Below are positions 16,002 to 23,837 of a stretch of 46,587 nucleotides of DNA, one piece after another. A model generated the notes under the pieces. That model ran no database searches. It was not told the DNA's origin and saw only the letters and a list, made by a program, of their open reading frames with translations. Position numbers and translations under genes: made by a program. Within the stretch, counting starts at the first letter, position 1. Every line of letters starts with the position of its first letter. The stretch comes from an uncultured Treponema sp. (lineage in GTDB: Bacteria; Spirochaetota; Spirochaetia; Treponematales; Treponemataceae): positions 1-46,587 of the forward strand of contig CALHVG010000053.1 in NCBI GenBank assembly GCA_938039145.1, in the 5' to 3' direction.

Positions 16002-17406
16002 CGCTGATTCCAAGTTTTTTCATCTGGTCTCTTTCGTCGATGTATGCGATGTATTCGGCTCGCCTTTGGTTCGCCTTTACTAGTATGTTCTTGCAGCTTA
16101 CAAGGTCTATTTTCAATCCCTTGATTTTCGACCTGTCCTGCACTCCGCAGTTTGTCTTAAAATATTCGTCTATGCTTTCAAGGAGTATCTGAGTTTCTTT
16201 ATTTTCCGAGATTTGCTTACTGCAGAACTGAAGTATCTGAGTTTCGTCCGAGGCTTGGATTCTTTTATACTCCGGAGTTCCGCTGTCTCCGATTGTCGCC
16301 ATGAAATATGCCTTGCGCTCAAGGTTACTTATGAAGACGTTTATGTCGATTTCTTTGGATGTCTTTGTCTGTTTCTGCTGGTCTATTATAACCAGCTTGA
16401 AAATCGACGGCGGCTCTTTTAGGTTGAACGCCTTTCTTATCACCCTTATAAGTTTTTTGAAAGCGGTGTTTTTTGAGCCTTCAAGAGTGTGGTTGTTTTC
16501 CCTGAGTTTTTCCGCTATCGATGAATATTCGGGGTACAATGCTGAAAGAATGTGAAGCACTTCCATAAGGATTTGTTTTGTGTTCACGCTTTCTTTTTCG
16601 GGCTTCGCCTGAACCTGAGTTACAGAAAGAATCGCAAGAGTCCTTTTTTGGAATTCGTCCTTTGTCTCCGAAAAATCCTCGTCCGCGATTTCGTTTACAA
16701 GTTCGCTGTAGAACGGAACTTTTTTCATTATTGACGGAAAAAGTCTTTTTATTTCAGTTATTTCGGAAGTTCCGTCGGTAACTTTTGACCAGTCGAATTC
16801 ATTTGCCGACATGATTTGGTTTCGGATCTTGAACTTGTATTCCTCGCGTTTGAATTGAGCAAGTTCTTCAAGAATTTTTGTTATGTCTTTTACCGCTTTT
16901 GAACTTTTTGACAGTGATTCGGAGATTACGCTCAATGAGATTTGCGGCATATTTCTTTTTAGTTCGGGAATAAGGGAGGCAAGTGCCTTTGTGTTAACCC
17001 TTGTGTTGTTCACGGACATATTCGTCCACTGGAAAGTGTTGTTCAGTTCGTGGAATTTCTTTATTTTTGCAAGCGAGAAATTTTCCACGGAGAATTTGTA
17101 GTATGTGCATACAAAATCCATGACGCTTTCGTAGTCGGAAAAACGGGCGCCTATTATCACCGCAATATCTTTTTCCGAGAACGGTGTCTCATCTGGAATC
17201 TCGATGTCCGTAATTTTCTTTTCCAGCTTGTACGGGTCGGGGGTTATCAATGCCCTTTTTGCAAGGAGATCGTAGAGATTCTTGATGCATGTATGAAGAA
17301 GCCTGTAGCCTTCAAGCAGTTTAGGCAATTCCTCTGAGTTGAACCAAGTTGTTTTTTCGTCGATGGCATTCTTTAACGCCGCATTAAATTCTACTCTTTC
17401 ACTCAT
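15994..17406 (-). CDS. Conserved-looking protein of unknown function
   Basis: A 470-residue soluble, largely helical protein without signal peptide or recognisable motif. It has heptad-like stretches such as ESLSKSSKAVKDITKILEELAQFKREE (split around 185-212). I chose ATG 17406 over a GTG two codons earlier; neither has a strong ribosome-binding site. The stop codon lies 8 bp inside the peptide-binding-protein gene, so the two are co-translated. The pairing hints at a shared process, but I cannot assign a family. It is probably specific to spirochetes. Confidence 0.75.
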   Translation of the reverse strand: MSERVEFNAALKNAIDEKTTWFNSEELPKLLEGYRLLHTCIKNLYDLLAKRALITPDPYKLEKKITDIEIPDETPFSEKDIAVIIGARFSDYESVMDFVCTYYKFSVENFSLAKIKKFHELNNTFQWTNMSVNNTRVNTKALASLIPELKRNMPQISLSVISESLSKSSKAVKDITKILEELAQFKREEYKFKIRNQIMSANEFDWSKVTDGTSEITEIKRLFPSIMKKVPFYSELVNEIADEDFSETKDEFQKRTLAILSVTQVQAKPEKESVNTKQILMEVLHILSALYPEYSSIAEKLRENNHTLEGSKNTAFKKLIRVIRKAFNLKEPPSIFKLVIIDQQKQTKTSKEIDINVFISNLERKAYFMATIGDSGTPEYKRIQASDETQILQFCSKQISENKETQILLESIDEYFKTNCGVQDRSKIKGLKIDLVSCKNILVKANQRRAEYIAYIDERDQMKKLGISDE

Positions 17407-17512
17407 ATTCACATTGTCGGAACAATTCAGAATAAAATGAACGAAAATCTAAAGGAATGTGGAATAAATTGGTTGAAGTTGTTTTAGTTGATATTTAGGG
17501 AGAAAGGGGACG

Positions 17513-17562
17513 GGCGGACATAATAAGATGTCCTTCACCCGATAGCTGATACTATGTCCGCC
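17513..17562. repeat. 50-bp inverted-repeat element, copy 3
   Basis: GGCGGACAT and ATGTCCGCC form perfect 9-bp ends around the core TTCACCCGATAGCTGATA. Confidence 0.85.
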
Positions 17563-17578
17563 CCAAGAATCGGACTGG

Positions 17579-17871
17579 TGTCCGATTCTTGCCGGATGAG
17601 ACGCCTCCGCAGCATAATGCAGGAGGACGGGCATATTAAGGTATCTTTCATCCGATTATCGGTTGTATGCCCGTCTCAAGTTTGCCGTTGGCAAACTTGT
17701 AAGATGGGGTATGCGGGGTTTCCGTAAGGAAACCTTGTACAAGCTTCCATATTTTCCCCTAAAACCCTCTATCCTTTCCTCGCACTTTTTAGGGGCTCTG
17801 CCCCTAAAAACCCCGTCTTGCCGGATGAGACGCCTCCGCAGCATAATGCGGGAGGACGGACATTGTAAGGC
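17579..17871. repeat. Direct duplication of a 49-bp stretch
   Basis: The stretch beginning CTTGCCGGATGAGACGCCTC occurs at about 17587-17634 and again at about 17817-17864. The copies differ at only a few bases. Each leads directly into a 50-bp inverted-repeat element (copies 4 and 5), so the duplicated unit is larger than the palindrome itself. Confidence 0.8.
17626..17675. repeat. 50-bp inverted-repeat element, copy 4
   Basis: The ends are GACGGGCAT and ATGCCCGTC: a compensated change relative to the GGCGGACAT copies, so pairing is kept. The core TTCATCCGATTATCGGTT matches the family. Confidence 0.85.
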
Positions 17872-17904
17872 GTACTTTATCGGATTGCGGGTTGTATGCC
17901 CGTC
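17855..17904. repeat. 50-bp inverted-repeat element, copy 5
   Basis: GACGGACAT on the left and ATGCCCGTC on the right, with the core TATCGGATTGCGGGTT. Confidence 0.8.
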
Positions 17905-18005
17905 TCACGAATCGGACAACTGTCCGATTCGTGCCGGATGGTGGGTAAAGGAGGAAACCTGCGGGCTGTGGAAAGTTAAACAAGTTTCGAATGTTCGAAA
18001 CTTGA

Positions 18006-18054
18006 GGCGGACAGAAAGTAAACTAAATCTGGAGAACCGATTTAACTGTCCGCC
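18006..18054. repeat. 50-bp inverted-repeat element, copy 6 (diverged)
   Basis: The ends GGCGGACAG and CTGTCCGCC pair perfectly, again with a compensated change from the family sequence. The core AACCGATT is shortened relative to the other copies. Confidence 0.75.
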
Positions 18055-18109
18055 CCCTCCCTAATAACATAGGGGGTAAGGGGCACCGCCCCTTTGAAAT
18101 AACTTAGTT

Positions 18110-18187
18110 GTACGGGTGCATAAGCCCGGCTTGAACGGGTGCACTAGCCCGGCTTATACGGGTGCGCTAGCCCCGCTTGAGCGGGTG
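18110..18187. repeat. Tandem 23-bp array, three units plus a partial
   Basis: The units begin GTACGGGTGCATAAGCCCGG, GAACGGGTGCACTAGCCCGG and ATACGGGTGCGCTAGCCCCG and all end in CTT. The period equals that of the 2753-2844 array although the sequence differs. Confidence 0.85.
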
Positions 18188-18191
18188 GGAG

Positions 18192-18241
18192 GGCGGACAT
18201 ATAAATGTGTCGTTCATCCGATTGTTGTTCGTATGTCCGCC
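18192..18241. repeat. 50-bp inverted-repeat element, copy 7
   Basis: GGCGGACAT and ATGTCCGCC with the core TTCATCCGATTGTTGTTC. It is the clearest match to copies 1 and 3. Confidence 0.85.
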
Positions 18242-18414
18242 CCAAGTTTGCTATGGGCAAACTTGTATAAAGCATACTTTGACAGGAACATTGTCCTAAG
18301 ACCGGTTTCTAACAAAGGAATAGCCTCACGGGCTTTGGAACAGATAAAAACTTCACAACCCATATGGGTTTTTAGGGGCATAGCCCCTAAACAGTGCCGG
18401 AAGGAGAGGGTGGG

Positions 18415-18468
18415 TTATAGGGAGGGAGAGGAAACCACGCCCTGACGGGGTTTCCTCTCCCTCCATAA
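18415..18468. repeat. Dispersed GGGAGGGAGAGG hairpin, copy 2
   Basis: GGGAGGGAGAGGAAACC pairs with GGTTTCCTCTCCCTCC; the outer bases TTAT / ATAA extend the stem. The loop reads ACGCCCTGACGG, the reverse complement of most of the loop in the copy at 46527, so the two copies lie in opposite orientations. Confidence 0.85.
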
Positions 18469-18475
18469 GAACAAA

Positions 18476-18484
18476 GGGGGGGGG
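18476..18484. repeat. Homopolymer G9 tract
   Basis: Nine G residues about 40 bp upstream of the predicted -35 of the chemoreceptor gene. Homopolymeric G tracts near promoters are known to alter expression of some T. pallidum genes; any such role here is inference. Confidence 0.7.
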
Positions 18485-18523
18485 TAAAGGGGAACCTTCC
18501 CCTATATAAAACAACTCCTGCTC

Positions 18524-18552
18524 TTGCCGAATCCTTAAAATCAAGTTATATT
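18524..18552 (+). promoter_or_regulatory. Predicted sigma-70 promoter for the chemoreceptor gene
   Basis: TTGCCG at 18524-18529 and TATATT at 18547-18552 with a 17-bp spacer. The start of transcription would be near 18559, giving a leader of about 53 bases to GTG 18612. Confidence 0.5.
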
Positions 18553-18611
18553 CGGGCGGGAAAAAAAGGGCATGGGGAACCCTTCCCGAAGAATTTATTT
18601 TAGGAGTTACT

Positions 18612-20738
18612 GTGAAAAAGACTTTTTCAATTAGGGCTAAGCTGCTTCTTGCTATCGATTCTGTATTGTTCTGCGTTATCATTCTTATCTGCTCAGTTAT
18701 AGGCAACAGGCTTTATAAGAAAAGTTATTTGCAGTTCGACAAAATGACTTCTCAGCATATTTCCGCAATAGAAACCGCCGTTGATATTTTTATGAAGAAT
18801 GCGGAAATGACAGTTGCAATGCTTGCTGAAAAACCGCTTCTTAAAAATGCGGACAGCACGATTTATAATTATACCGCCGAGGCAAAATCATTTACCGCAA
18901 ATACACACAACGGAAAATCGGAAAAGGAGATTCTTGCGTTATTTGATTCAATGACTAAAACTCATCCCGAATTTCAAGTCATTTATATGGGCTTAAAGTG
19001 GGGAAATCATGTTTCTACAAATCGGAATGTAAGTTCCGGATACGATCCGCGAACACGTCCGTGGTATAAGGCAGCGGAAGCCTCCGGCGGAAAAACCGTT
19101 ATAACGGATGCTTACGTTTCCATTAACGGAAAACCTACAATCACTTTTGCGCGTACTGTTCATTCCGACGACGGTGAAATTATCGGCTGCGTGGGAATTG
19201 ATGTGAGTCTTGAAGATTTAACTTCAATCATAAGGGAAATACGCATCGGAGAAAGCGGATATTGCATGCTCTTCCAGAATAACGGACTTATCCTTGCAGA
19301 ACCCAAGCACACCGAATTCAATTTTAAGAATCTTAAAGATACCGGGATTCCCGCATTTTCCGTAATCGAAAAATTGGAAAAAGGTTCTGCGCTTGTCGAT
19401 TTGGACGGCGGAAAATGCAAGGCTTACGGTTTTCCTCTCGATTCTTATAGCTGGAAACTTTGTGTAATCGTAAAGCAGAACGAAATTTTGTCTTTGTTTT
19501 ATTCGATGCTGAAAAATATGATTTTTATTTCAGTCATTCTGTTTGCTTTATGTTTTGTCATCGCTTACATAATTTCCCGCAGTCTTAAATCTTATCTTAA
19601 AAAGGTTGACGGTATTTTTTCAAGAATCGCTTCGGGAGACTTGACCGGCAGTCTTGAAGTCAAAAGAAATGATGAAATCGGATTGCTGATTCAAAATCTC
19701 AATACGGCTATAGAGCAGAGCCGTTCGATGATAAGCGTGCTGAAAAGCGAGGCTGAAAAAATGGAAGCCGTCAGCTCCGATTTATCCGGCAATATGGAAG
19801 CGACTTCAGCGACCGTTAGGCAGATTAGCGGAAATGTCTCGTCGGTAAAAGAAAAAGCCGTTTCGCAGGCTGCAGGCGTTACCGAAACTTCTGCGACCGT
19901 AGAACAGATTAACGGAAGACTTATGCGTCTGTTTTCCGATATTGAAACTCAATCCGAGCATATAGAAGCTTCCGTAAATGCAATTACGAAGATTGTAGAC
20001 GATACCGCAGAGATTACTCGGACTTTGGAAGAAAGTAACGAGCTTATAAAAAACGTATATGATCAGACGAAAGTTGGAAAAGACGGCGCAAAGGCAGCCA
20101 ATGAAGTTGTCTCCCGGATTTCGGAAAAATCTGTTTCGCTTTTTGAAGCAAGCCAGATTATTCAAAATATTGCAGGTCAAACAAATCTTCTTGCGATGAA
20201 TGCGGCTATTGAAGCCGCTCATGCCGGTGAAAGCGGAAAAGGTTTTGCCGTCGTCGCGTCGGAAATCAGAAAACTTGCGGAGGAATCCAATGCACAAGGA
20301 AAGCGAATAGGAGCTGTAATAAAAGAGACGGCTGAGATTATCTCTAATCTAACCGAGATGGGATTGAAAGCCGAGCAATCGTTTATTGGTGTATACAATT
20401 CCGTCAGTAAAATATCGGAAAAAGAGGATTCCATCGTTCAAGCGATGCACGGACAGGATAGAAACGGAAGATATGTAATCGATTCAATCAAAAAGATAAA
20501 TGAAATTACGGGCGAGGTAAAAGCCGGCGCTTCCGAAATGCTTGCAGGCGGAAAGCAAATTGCCGTTGAAATGCAGAGGCTTTCGGAAATAACGAGAAAT
20601 ACTACCGGCAGCATGAACGAAATCGCTTCCGGCGCGGAACAAATAACTTGTGCGGTAGAAGAAGTGAATGAAATCACCCGAAAGAATAAGACGAGTATAG
20701 AAAATCTTGCAAATGAAGTGCGCAAGTTTAAGGTATGA
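18612..20738 (+). CDS. Methyl-accepting chemotaxis protein with dCache sensor
   Basis: A 708-residue transmembrane chemoreceptor. TM1 is about 11-32, then a periplasmic dCache domain with the ligand motif DPRTRPWY (145-152) and downstream TDAYVS. TM2 is about 298-320, followed by a HAMP domain. The signalling helices carry the invariant tip, with GQTNLLAMNAAIEAAHAGE at about 521-539, then GKGFAVVASEIRKLAEES. It would feed the CheA-CheW complex that steers the flagella. The DxRxRPWY motif resembles that of dCache domains that bind amino acids, but the ligand is unproven. The start is GTG 18612 with TAGGAG 5 bases upstream. It is a single-gene unit preceded by a repeat-rich gap. Confidence 0.93.
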   Translation: MKKTFSIRAKLLLAIDSVLFCVIILICSVIGNRLYKKSYLQFDKMTSQHISAIETAVDIFMKNAEMTVAMLAEKPLLKNADSTIYNYTAEAKSFTANTHNGKSEKEILALFDSMTKTHPEFQVIYMGLKWGNHVSTNRNVSSGYDPRTRPWYKAAEASGGKTVITDAYVSINGKPTITFARTVHSDDGEIIGCVGIDVSLEDLTSIIREIRIGESGYCMLFQNNGLILAEPKHTEFNFKNLKDTGIPAFSVIEKLEKGSALVDLDGGKCKAYGFPLDSYSWKLCVIVKQNEILSLFYSMLKNMIFISVILFALCFVIAYIISRSLKSYLKKVDGIFSRIASGDLTGSLEVKRNDEIGLLIQNLNTAIEQSRSMISVLKSEAEKMEAVSSDLSGNMEATSATVRQISGNVSSVKEKAVSQAAGVTETSATVEQINGRLMRLFSDIETQSEHIEASVNAITKIVDDTAEITRTLEESNELIKNVYDQTKVGKDGAKAANEVVSRISEKSVSLFEASQIIQNIAGQTNLLAMNAAIEAAHAGESGKGFAVVASEIRKLAEESNAQGKRIGAVIKETAEIISNLTEMGLKAEQSFIGVYNSVSKISEKEDSIVQAMHGQDRNGRYVIDSIKKINEITGEVKAGASEMLAGGKQIAVEMQRLSEITRNTTGSMNEIASGAEQITCAVEEVNEITRKNKTSIENLANEVRKFKV

Positions 20739-20794
20739 GTTTTATGCACGGACTTAAACAAATTTTCCGTGTAATTTTTATGCATTTTACTATG

Positions 20795-20823
20795 TTTTCA
20801 AAAGTCTTGCTTGTTGGTAAAAT
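20795..20823 (+). promoter_or_regulatory. Possible promoter placing the transcript start at the ATG
   Basis: TTTTCA (20795-20800) and TAAAAT (20818-20823) are 17 bp apart. ATG 20830 lies at the expected transcription start, and no Shine-Dalgarno sequence precedes it. The -35 is a weak match. Confidence 0.35.
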
Positions 20824-20829
20824 TGGCGC

Positions 20830-21609
20830 ATGAGTAAGAGAGTTATTTTTATAATTGCTTTTCAAGCGCTTTGGTTTTCGGGGCTTAGCGGCTTTTCGGA
20901 AACCGAAGGAGAACGGCTTTTCAAGTCTAACAGGTCTAGGGAGGCAATCGTTTCCCTCGAAAAAGAAATCCTTGAAGGAAACATCACCAGAGACACATAC
21001 AACTTTCTTGGGCTTTCCTACTATCAGAACGGGGATTATGAAAAGGCTTTCGATGCGTTCGAAAGGGGAATGCAGGATTCGTCTTCAAACAAGAAAATAA
21101 TCTGCTTCAATGAAGGGAACGTCGCCTACGCAAAGGGCGACTATTCCAAGGCGGAAAGTTGCTTTTCTTTGGCGTTGGCGGTCTCGCCCGATTTTTATCC
21201 GGCTCTTTTGAACAGGGCGAACACTTATCTTTCCGAACGGGAATACAACAAAGCTTTGTCGGACTACAAGGATTATTTGCGTTCCGTTCCGGGCGACAGC
21301 CAGTCGGGCAAAATCCGAAAACTCATCTCGTATCTTGAAGAGCAGCTTGTTTTCATGGCGCAGGAAGAAAAACGTCAGGCTGAGGAAAACGCAAGGCTTA
21401 TGGAAGAAAACGCCCGAATACAGGCGGAACTTGCAAAAAAACGTGCCGCCGAGGAAGAGGCAAGAAAAGCTGAAATGGCGCGCGAGGCTGAAAGGCGGCG
21501 GAAACTTCTTGAGGATGTCGCGAATTCTTTGCAGCAGACAGATTCTATGAACATGACGGCAGGGGCTGAAGACGTTATAGAATACGATTATGAATCGGAA
21601 CTGGATTAA
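20830..21609 (+). CDS. Exported TPR/coiled-coil protein
   Basis: 259 residues. An N-terminal signal or membrane segment (MSKRVIFIIAFQALWFSGLSG) is followed by about four TPR motifs (DTYNFLGLSYYQNGDYEKAFDAF, split across 55-77; the next ones at 92-115 and 126-148). A charged coiled coil (about 178-235, rich in EEKRQAEENARL and KKRAAEEEARKAE) and an acidic tail complete it. TPRs form protein-binding scaffolds, here probably in the periplasm. It is followed after 60 bp by a larger TPR protein with similar architecture, so the two probably work together. Function unknown. Confidence 0.82.
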   Translation: MSKRVIFIIAFQALWFSGLSGFSETEGERLFKSNRSREAIVSLEKEILEGNITRDTYNFLGLSYYQNGDYEKAFDAFERGMQDSSSNKKIICFNEGNVAYAKGDYSKAESCFSLALAVSPDFYPALLNRANTYLSEREYNKALSDYKDYLRSVPGDSQSGKIRKLISYLEEQLVFMAQEEKRQAEENARLMEENARIQAELAKKRAAEEEARKAEMAREAERRRKLLEDVANSLQQTDSMNMTAGAEDVIEYDYESELD

Positions 21610-21669
21610 AAATCCGTTCATTCGAAGAAAATAATAATTTTTACAACGGTTTTGTTTTGGGAGAAAAAA

Positions 21670-23781
21670 ATGGAAAACGATTTTAATTCTAATGAAAAAA
21701 AAGGGATGTTCGGAAATCTCACGGGAAAACAGAAGATTTTTATCGGAGGAGGGGCGGCTGTTGCAGTTTTATTGATATTGCTCCTTCTTTTTCGTACATG
21801 TTCGGTTCGGTTTGGAAATTCCGAGCGGAATAACACTGTGGCTCTTGTAAAAACGTATATCGAAAGGGGCGAATACGACAGAGCCTTGGACAAACTTGAC
21901 GAGATTCTGATAAAAAACAGAAATGACAAAGAGGCGTTGGAACTTCTGGACAGAATTCTTTCGCTCAAAGACGGAAGCGAGCCTTCATCGGAAAGGACTT
22001 CCGGTTCGAATGTGGATGCGGAAAACCTTACTGAAGTCATGAAGTCTTCCTTAGATTCCATGAAAGATGAGATGGCAAAGAACAGCAAGGCGGCGGAAGG
22101 AAGCCGGAAAGTGATGGAAGATTTGGTCCGTCAGCAGCAAAAACAGCAGGAACAGCAGCTTATGCGTCAGAAAATCGAGGACGAAAAGCGAACCATTGAA
22201 GAGGCGGAACGAAAAGCGGAACAGAAGGCTCAGGAAGAGAGGCGAAAGGCTGAGGAGGCAAAACGAAAGGCGGAAGAGGAAACTCTTGCAAAAAAGAACG
22301 CCCAGCTTAAAAAAGAGATTCTTGCAGTGAATGACGACATTCAGCAGGGAAAAGCCGCTTTGAATTCCGGGAACATAAAGGCTGCCCTTTCGCACTTTAT
22401 GGATGTAGAAAAACTTCTTCCGGTTTCCGACGGAGAGCCTAATTTTTCCGCCTCAAAATATTCTGAGATAGCGTCATTGATGCAGGCTGCTTCCGAAAAA
22501 GCCGCTTCACAGGAGGAGAAAAAACTTCTTCAGGAAAAGGCGTTGGAGTATGCGAACAAGGCGGTCGAAAAGGATGCGAAAAATCCGGTTGCGAACTATA
22601 TTCTCGGTCAGGATGCGATGGCAAAAAAGGATTACCAGAAGGCTGCGGAATATTTTACAAAGGCGATAAGCGGCGACAACAAGAACCACGAATATTATTA
22701 CAATCTTGGAAGGTCTCAGTATATGCTCAAAAAATATGCGGAGGCAAAGGCTGCGTTTTCCTCGGCGGCGCAACAGAACAGCAGTTTTGCGCCTGCTCGA
22801 TACAATCTTGGGCTTACGAACCTTAAATTGAACGACAAAAAAGCTGCAAAGGCGGAGTTCATAAAGGCTCACGACATAGACCCAAGGTACGAAAAGGCGT
22901 ATCTTGAGGAAGGAAGGGTGCTTGTTCAGCTTGGGGAATATCAGAACGCCATAGCCGCATACCAGAAGGTGGTAAGCCTCAACAACGTGAACAGGGCGGC
23001 TCTTCAGGAACTCGGTTCTGTATATTTTCAGACGGGAAATTATCCGCTTGCTGAGGAATCGTTTAGAAAATCCCTTGCGCTTCTTCCGTCCGGGCAAAGC
23101 GATCCGCTTACGCACTACAACCTTTCTACGGTTCTTTTCGAACAGAAAAAGATGGACGATGCGCTTTCTTACGCAAAAAAAGCATACGATTCAAGTGATT
23201 CCCTAAAGGACAGAAACGCGCGGGTGAATATAGTCTACAACTACGCCCTTCTTTGCGAGAAAACCGGAAAGACGAGCGATGCCATCGCCCGGTATGCGGA
23301 AGTCCTTACGCTGAATCCAAACCATCTTAAAACACAGATAAATCTTGGCGTAATGTACATGAATTTGAATCCGCCAGACATCGATACGGCTCTTTCGCTT
23401 TTCAAGAAGGCTTTTTCTCAGGATTCAAAGAATTTCGAGGCGAACAATAATCTTGGAAGCGCATATCTTTCTAAGAAAGATTATCCGAACGCCATTCTGT
23501 ATTTCCAGAACGCGCTTCAGCTTGAACCCAAAAACAACGATGTCCGCTACAATTTGGCTCAGGCGTTCGCAAGCGACAAGCAGTTCGACAACGCTAAAAC
23601 CACGTACACTGAACTTTTGAGGCAGGACGCAAAATATTGGGACGGCTACATAGAATTGGGAAAGGTCTGCATGGCGTTGAACGACAATCACATGGCTGAG
23701 GCGTATTTTGAGCAGGTGAAGGCAAAAAATCCGGGCTACAGGACAGGCGAGATAGACGCTCTTCTTTCACAGATAAGGTAA
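21670..23781 (+). CDS. Large membrane-anchored TPR protein
   Basis: 703 residues. A short cytoplasmic start is followed by one TM helix (IFIGGGAAVAVLLILLLLF, about 20-38), which anchors it with the body outside. A TPR-like pair at about 50-85, an Ala/Glu/Lys coiled coil (about 150-220), and at least nine TPR motifs from about 285 to 690 follow (for example NPVANYILGQDAMAKKDYQKA and NFEANNNLGSAYLSKKDY). ATG 21670 is preceded by GGGAG; the 60-bp gap to the previous gene suggests one operon. It is probably a scaffold for an envelope complex. No enzyme domain is seen. Confidence 0.85.
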   Translation: MENDFNSNEKKGMFGNLTGKQKIFIGGGAAVAVLLILLLLFRTCSVRFGNSERNNTVALVKTYIERGEYDRALDKLDEILIKNRNDKEALELLDRILSLKDGSEPSSERTSGSNVDAENLTEVMKSSLDSMKDEMAKNSKAAEGSRKVMEDLVRQQQKQQEQQLMRQKIEDEKRTIEEAERKAEQKAQEERRKAEEAKRKAEEETLAKKNAQLKKEILAVNDDIQQGKAALNSGNIKAALSHFMDVEKLLPVSDGEPNFSASKYSEIASLMQAASEKAASQEEKKLLQEKALEYANKAVEKDAKNPVANYILGQDAMAKKDYQKAAEYFTKAISGDNKNHEYYYNLGRSQYMLKKYAEAKAAFSSAAQQNSSFAPARYNLGLTNLKLNDKKAAKAEFIKAHDIDPRYEKAYLEEGRVLVQLGEYQNAIAAYQKVVSLNNVNRAALQELGSVYFQTGNYPLAEESFRKSLALLPSGQSDPLTHYNLSTVLFEQKKMDDALSYAKKAYDSSDSLKDRNARVNIVYNYALLCEKTGKTSDAIARYAEVLTLNPNHLKTQINLGVMYMNLNPPDIDTALSLFKKAFSQDSKNFEANNNLGSAYLSKKDYPNAILYFQNALQLEPKNNDVRYNLAQAFASDKQFDNAKTTYTELLRQDAKYWDGYIELGKVCMALNDNHMAEAYFEQVKAKNPGYRTGEIDALLSQIR

Positions 23782-23790
23782 CGAAAAAGA

Positions 23791-23837
23791 CCGCAGAGAA
23801 GCGAATGGACGGAATGTTTTTCTATTCCGTTCTGCGG
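23791..23837. terminator. Hairpin between convergent genes
   Basis: CCGCAGA (23791) pairs with TCTGCGG (23831), with an inner GGAAT / ATTCC. It overlaps the mutL stop codon. It could serve both strands, but U-tracts are weak. Confidence 0.4.

Noticed and set aside
17663..18064. A 133-codon plus-strand frame in the gene-free gap
   Set aside because: It is composed of the dispersed repeats, has no ribosome-binding site and lacks any protein-like pattern.
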